A stretch of 9,955 bases of DNA, taken from assembly GCA_024710825.1 (NCBI GenBank), contig JANJUA010000432.1, positions 1 to 9,955 of the forward strand, written 5' to 3'. Both the position numbers and the translations under genes were made by a program. Below the pieces are notes generated by a model, which did not search any database, was not told the origin of the DNA, and saw only the letters and a program-made list of their open reading frames with translations. Source of the stretch: Solirubrobacteraceae bacterium. Its GTDB lineage: Bacteria > Actinomycetota > Thermoleophilia > Solirubrobacterales > Solirubrobacteraceae. Position 1 is the stretch's first letter. Each line of letters begins with the position of its first letter. Positions 6,837 through 9,955 of the stretch are shown here, one piece after another.

Positions 6837-8350
6837 CGCTTCGGGAAGAGCGGCTCCAGCGCGTCGACGGCGATCTCGCGTCCGCCTACGTAGCGGGCCT
6901 CCGCCAGGTCGGTCTCCCCCGCCCGGCCCAGCGCCGCCAGCAGCTTCTCGGCGGCCCGGGGCAGGTACGGGACGAGCAGCACCGTCACGACGCGCAGGCC
7001 CTCGTGCAGCGACGCTAGGGTTCGGTCGAGCTCGGCCGCCTTCGCGTCCTCCTTGGCCAGCTGCCACGGGGCGCGCTCCTCCACGTAGCGGTTCAGGCGC
7101 CGGACCCGCTTCCAGATCTCCTCGAGCGCCTGGGTGATCTCCGCGTCGTGGAGCTTGGCCGAGACGCGCGCCTCGAGCCCCTCGAAGTCGGGGGCCAGCT
7201 CGGGATCCAGCTCGACCGCGTCGATGCGCCCGCCGCGATAGCGGTTGATCATCGCGATCGTGCGGCTCGCGAGGTTGCCGTAGTCGTTGGCCAGCTCCGT
7301 CTCGTAGCGCGTGACGAACCCGGCCTCGGACACGGGGCCGTCCTGGCCGAAGGCGACCTCGCGGGCGAGGTAGAAGCGCAGCGCGTCGGCGCCGAACTCC
7401 TCGACGACGGCGACAGGGTCGATGACGTTGCCGCGCGACTTGCTCATCTTCTCGACCTCGCCACCCTCGTGCGGGGTCAGCAGGAAGCCGTGGACGAAGA
7501 CGTGGCGAGGAACCTCCAGCCCGGCCGCCAGCAGGAGCGCGGGCCAGTAGATCGTGTGGAACTTCAGGATGTCCTTGCCGATGATGTGGTACGTCGCCGG
7601 CCAGAACCTCTGCGTGAGGTCCTGCTGCTTGCCGCGGGCGAAGGACAGGGCCGTGACGTAGTTGAGCAGCGCGTCGAACCAGACGTAGAAGACCTGACTG
7701 CGGTCCCACGGGACCTCGACGCCCCAGCGCAGCTTCGGCCGGGTCAGGCTGACGTCCTGGAGCCCGCCGGCGAGGAAAGCGCGCGCCTCGTTGTAGCGGT
7801 GGCGGGGCATCACGAAGTCCGGCCGCTCGTCGAAGAGGCGCTCGAGCTGCTCCTGGAAGGCGCTGAGCGCGAAGAAGTGGTTCTCCTCCTTCTCGCGCAC
7901 GAGCGGGATCTTGTGGATCGGGCAGGTGTTGTCGGGGCCGATCTCGGCGTCCGTCTTGAAGTCCGCGCAGCGCGGGCAGTACCAGCCCTCGTAGGTGCCC
8001 TCGTAGACGTATCCGTTCTCGCGGACGGCCGTGAGGATGCGCTGCACCTCCGCGACGTGGTGCGGGTCCGTCGTGCGGATGAAGTAGTCGTTGGAGACGT
8101 CGAGCAGCGGCATCAGGTCGCGGAAGCGCTGCGCGTTGCGGTCGGCGAGCTCGAGCGGCGGGATGCCGAGCTGCTCGGCGGCGAGGGCGACGGGCTCGCC
8201 GTGCTCGTCGGTGCCGGTCAGGAAGAAGACGTCCTCGCCGCACTGGCGGTGATGACGGGCGAGCACGTCGGCGGCGATCGCCGTGTACGCGTGCCCGAGG
8301 TGCGGCGCCGCGTTGACGTAGTAGATGGGTGTGGTCACGTAGAACGGCAC
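6833..8350 (-). CDS. metG: Methionyl-tRNA synthetase
   Basis: MetG charges initiator and elongator tRNA-Met in the cytosol. From the GTG at 8350 the protein is 505 residues and opens with the typical F-Y-V-T-T-P-I-Y-Y-V-N, then the class I signature H17-L-G-H20 and T47-D-E-H-G. The zinc knuckle is C125-x2-C128...C143-x2-H146, a single knuckle with three Cys and one His as in the Thermus-type enzyme. The intact K301-M-S-K-S loop is followed by the anticodon-binding helical domain containing N357-D-Y-G-N-L. It ends after that domain, without the C-terminal dimerisation module of longer MetRS. An ATG at 8449 would add 33 residues unlike the family, so I prefer the GTG. The GTG has no Shine-Dalgarno but follows TAGCCT by 8 bases. 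It is the first gene of the six-gene operon. Confidence 0.95.
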   Translation of the reverse strand: MPFYVTTPIYYVNAAPHLGHAYTAIAADVLARHHRQCGEDVFFLTGTDEHGEPVALAAEQLGIPPLELADRNAQRFRDLMPLLDVSNDYFIRTTDPHHVAEVQRILTAVRENGYVYEGTYEGWYCPRCADFKTDAEIGPDNTCPIHKIPLVREKEENHFFALSAFQEQLERLFDERPDFVMPRHRYNEARAFLAGGLQDVSLTRPKLRWGVEVPWDRSQVFYVWFDALLNYVTALSFARGKQQDLTQRFWPATYHIIGKDILKFHTIYWPALLLAAGLEVPRHVFVHGFLLTPHEGGEVEKMSKSRGNVIDPVAVVEEFGADALRFYLAREVAFGQDGPVSEAGFVTRYETELANDYGNLASRTIAMINRYRGGRIDAVELDPELAPDFEGLEARVSAKLHDAEITQALEEIWKRVRRLNRYVEERAPWQLAKEDAKAAELDRTLASLHEGLRVVTVLLVPYLPRAAEKLLAALGRAGETDLAEARYVGGREIAVDALEPLFPKR

Positions 8351-8358
8351 GGCGACTG

Positions 8359-8364
8359 AGGCTA
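8359..8364 (-). promoter_or_regulatory. Candidate -10 element (TAGCCT) of the metG operon
   Basis: TAGCCT on the minus strand fits TANNNT and lies 8 bases before the metG GTG, so transcription would start at or within a base or two of the start codon. It is the same hexamer as in front of the PucR-type gene. No convincing -35 is seen. If it is real, the ATG at 8449 lies upstream of the message and cannot be the start of metG. Confidence 0.4.
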
Positions 8365-8399
8365 TCCGTCGGGAGCCGAGCCGGGTGGCTTTCGACTTC

Positions 8400-8437
8400 T
8401 CGCCGCACGGCGACGTCGACTCGACGGCGGGCGTCGA
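8400..8437 (-). terminator. Two tandem hairpins between the M23-like gene and metG
   Basis: After the stop of the M23-like gene the minus strand can form TCGACG-loop-CGTCGA (8421-8437, six perfect pairs, 5-base loop) and then TCGCC-GTGC-GGCGA (8400-8413, five perfect pairs, 4-base loop). There is no U-run after either stem, so this is not a classical intrinsic terminator. Stems without U-runs are often proposed as terminators in actinobacteria. The position, behind one unit and ahead of the metG promoter, fits that role. In DNA this rich in G and C short stems also arise by chance. Confidence 0.3.
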
Positions 8438-8457
8438 AGCGCAGGGCATCGGCGCCG

Positions 8458-9300
8458 TCAGCCGCGCGCCGCGGCCCTGACCGGCGCGCCGGTCGATCGA
8501 GCGCGCCGCCGCCGCGCGACCAGCGCACCGGCCGGCAGGGTTACCGCGACGAGCGCCAACCCGATCCACGCCGCGAGCGGCGCCCGCGGAGACGCGCCGG
8601 CCTCGGGCGCGTGCCGAGCCGTGGTCGCGAAGGGCGGCGCGGGCTGCACCGTGCGCGGCGGGCCGCCGCGCGGACCGCGGCGGGCGCGGAGCAGGGGCGG
8701 CGCGAGCGGCGACGGAGCGCCGGTCCCGCGGAGGAGCCGCTCCGGATCGACGTAACCGAAGCGCTCCGCGGTGCGCCGCGCCCCGAGACGAACGCGCCGG
8801 TCGGCCGCGGCGCCGATGCGCGATCCCGGCACGACGTCCTCCCCGGCAGCCACGCGCAGCGGCAGCTCCAGGCCGAGCACCGTCGCGGTCAGCTCTCCGC
8901 AACGGATCGCCACCGTGCCGCGGCGCCTCGGCAGCTCGCCGGCGAAGCTCACCCGTCCGCCGCAGGGCGCGGAGACGGGCGCCCCGGGATGCGCCGCGAA
9001 GTCCATGCCCCGTCGCTGCCCCCGCGCGAAGGGGTTCGACCCGACGCGGAAGCGACCGACCACCGCGCCCGCCACGGGCGCACGCCACGGCGCGCCGCGG
9101 GCGGCGACGCGCGCCGGCCGCGCGCCGCTTGACCACGAGCCGCGCTCGACACCCGCCGCCGCGCTCAGACCGATCTCTCGGCCGGCGACCACCGAACCGC
9201 GATCGCCGCCATCGGCCGGCGCCGGTATGAGGAGCAGCCCCGCGGCGGCGATGGTCGCGACGCGGGCGGCCGTGGCGATGCGGGGATGGACGACGGGCAT
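8458..9300 (-). CDS. Secreted, membrane-anchored protein with a degenerate M23 (LytM-like) domain
   Basis: The 280-residue protein has a signal peptide (basic start, hydrophobic about 10-27, A-P-A-D), an extracytoplasmic domain, and a C-terminal span (about 243-262) followed by R-R-R-R, so most of it should lie outside the membrane. Residues about 72-190 follow the M23/LytM fold: W72-x-A-P-V-x-G-x-V, then G98-M-D100-F-A-A-x-x-G-A-P-V-x-A-P, G-R-V-S-F-A-G, and V156-V-P-G-S-x-I-G. The first zinc-site His is R96 although D100 remains, and the Y-x-H-L region near 140-146 has no His. Peptidase activity is therefore unlikely; binding peptidoglycan or regulating another hydrolase, as EnvC or NlpD do, is more likely. 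C113 and C134 could form a disulphide. Residues 191-240 are a Pro/Arg-rich linker. The ATG at 9300 follows TACGGT by 6 bases. The same frame stays open to 9558, but that extension overlaps the divergent gene and destroys the signal peptide. Confidence 0.8.
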   Translation of the reverse strand: MPVVHPRIATAARVATIAAAGLLLIPAPADGGDRGSVVAGREIGLSAAAGVERGSWSSGARPARVAARGAPWRAPVAGAVVGRFRVGSNPFARGQRRGMDFAAHPGAPVSAPCGGRVSFAGELPRRRGTVAIRCGELTATVLGLELPLRVAAGEDVVPGSRIGAAADRRVRLGARRTAERFGYVDPERLLRGTGAPSPLAPPLLRARRGPRGGPPRTVQPAPPFATTARHAPEAGASPRAPLAAWIGLALVAVTLPAGALVARRRRARSTGAPVRAAARG

Positions 9301-9306
9301 GGCGCG

Positions 9307-9312
9307 ACCGTA
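9307..9312 (-). promoter_or_regulatory. Candidate -10 element (TACGGT) of the M23-like gene
   Basis: TACGGT on the minus strand fits TANNNT and is followed by 6 bases and the ATG, the spacing expected for a leaderless message. There is no Shine-Dalgarno before this ATG. The -35 position would fall at about 9329-9335, on the palindrome at 9322-9334. Confidence 0.45.
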
Positions 9313-9321
9313 GGCGCGCGA

Positions 9322-9334
9322 CGTCCGCCGGACG
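9322..9334. promoter_or_regulatory. 13-base palindrome between divergent genes, candidate operator
   Basis: CGTCCG-C-CGGACG is a perfect inverted repeat around one central base. It lies in the 82-base gap between the M23-like gene and the divergent plus-strand gene, about where the -35 of the M23-like promoter would be and upstream of the plus-strand start. A dimeric regulator could bind it and control both genes. This is based on one site only; no second copy is seen in the window. Confidence 0.3.
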
Positions 9335-9382
9335 GCCGAGCGGGTTGTGTTGTGACGGTTTCGTGGGAGATGCTCGACGAGG

Positions 9383-9955
9383 ATGACCGATCCGTCACAG
9401 CTCGATGAGGAGGTCGACGCGCTGTACGCGCTGCGGCCGGGCGAGTTCACCACCGCTCGTGACGCCCTCGCCAAGCGCCTGCGCGGCGAGGGCCGGCGCG
9501 ACGACGCCGCCGCCGTCAAGGCGCTGACGCGACCGACCGTCGCGGCGTGGGCGGTCAACCAGCTCGCCCGTGGGGAGCCGGAGTGGACGCAGGCGCTCGC
9601 GACCGCGGGCCGCCGGCTCGAGGAGGCGCAGGCGGCTCTCCTCGAGCACGGCGACCGCGACGCGTGGCGGGAGGCGACGGCGGCGCAGCGCGAGGCGATC
9701 GACCGCCTGGCCCGGCTCGCCGAGCGCCTCGTCCGCGAGGAGCGCGGCTCGCTGACGCCGGCGCTGCGCGACCAGATCCGCGAGACCCTTCAGGCCGCCA
9801 CGATCGATCCCGGCGCCCGAGAGGCCGTGGCCGCCGGCCGCCTGACCAGGGAGCTGCGTCCGACCGGCACGTTCGGCGCCGCGGCGGGCGGCCGGGCACG
9901 CCGGAAGGAGCGGGCCGGCCACGACGCGGCGCCCAGCGACCGCGCCGCCGAGGCC
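9383..9955 (+). CDS. Conserved-looking actinobacterial helical protein of unknown function; C-terminus cut by window edge
   Basis: An open frame of 191 codons starts at ATG 9383 and runs off the right edge. The N-terminal part (residues 7-63) has a compact pattern, L-D-E-x-V-D-A-L-Y-A-L-x-P-G-E-F then A-R-D-A-L-A-K-R-L, V45-K-A-L-x-R-P-T-V and A-A-W-A-V-N-Q-L-A-R. I associate it with uncharacterised actinobacterial proteins but cannot tie it to a named family. Residues about 66-160 are Ala/Glu/Arg-rich with heptad-like spacing, likely long helices or a coiled coil. The visible end (from 165) is Gly/Ala/Arg-rich, basic and probably disordered. No signal peptide or membrane span is visible, so it should be cytoplasmic. 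An AGG abuts the ATG, and GGGAG lies 13 bases upstream. It is divergent from the M23-like gene across an 82-base gap. No function is proposed. Confidence 0.75.
   Translation, partial: MTDPSQLDEEVDALYALRPGEFTTARDALAKRLRGEGRRDDAAAVKALTRPTVAAWAVNQLARGEPEWTQALATAGRRLEEAQAALLEHGDRDAWREATAAQREAIDRLARLAERLVREERGSLTPALRDQIRETLQAATIDPGAREAVAAGRLTRELRPTGTFGAAAGGRARRKERAGHDAAPSDRAAEA

Noticed and set aside
8351..8449. An ATG at 8449 as the start of metG.
   Set aside because: The 33 added residues do not resemble MetRS, and the typical N-terminus begins exactly at the GTG at 8350, behind a TANNNT element.
9301..9558. The M23-like frame stays open to an ATG at 9558.
   Set aside because: The extension would overlap the divergent plus-strand gene and bury the signal peptide inside the protein. 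The ATG at 9300 has a signal peptide and a -10 in the right place.

Overview
The window looks like chromosomal DNA from a very GC-rich actinobacterium. My best guess is the Thermoleophilia/Solirubrobacterales group. The reasons are the strong G/C bias at third codon positions, the block metG-tatD-rsmA-ispE that actinobacteria commonly keep together, GTG starts, and start codons without a Shine-Dalgarno that sit just behind a TANNNT -10 element. The placement is an inference, because there is no rRNA or marker search here. I see no tRNA, rRNA, CRISPR array, insertion sequence or prophage gene. Genes cover almost everything, and no gene-free stretch exceeds about 110 bases.

Layout, following the minus strand from right to left. 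At the right edge a plus-strand gene of unknown function (9383 to beyond the window) diverges from a minus-strand gene for a secreted, membrane-anchored protein with a degenerate M23/LytM domain (8458-9300). Next comes a tight six-gene operon on the minus strand: metG (methionyl-tRNA synthetase), a TatD-family DNase, rsmA (16S rRNA dimethyladenosine methyltransferase), ispE (MEP-pathway kinase), a DedA-PAP2 fusion membrane protein and a 76-residue two-span membrane protein. All five junctions are 4-base ATGA or GTGA stop/start overlaps. Then come a PucR/CdaR-type regulator (1299-2537) and, 43 bases behind it, a secreted or surface protein with six thrombospondin-type-3-like calcium loops and a long Pro-Val-Asp/Glu-Pro repeat tail that runs off the left edge (1-1255).

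How the genes may work together. metG, tatD and rsmA are translation and nucleic-acid housekeeping. The second half of the operon has a lipid-carrier theme: IspE feeds isoprenoid synthesis. The DedA-PAP2 fusion joins a family that includes undecaprenyl-phosphate flippases to a family that includes undecaprenyl-pyrophosphate phosphatases. It is translationally coupled to ispE upstream and to an unknown small membrane protein downstream. This is the most interesting functional unit here. The PucR regulator and the repeat-rich surface protein may form a second, separate unit.

The control signals agree with this layout. The three minus-strand genes that appear to begin transcription units (the M23-like gene, metG and the PucR gene) have no convincing Shine-Dalgarno but carry a TANNNT hexamer 6-8 bases before the start codon, as expected for leaderless mRNAs.
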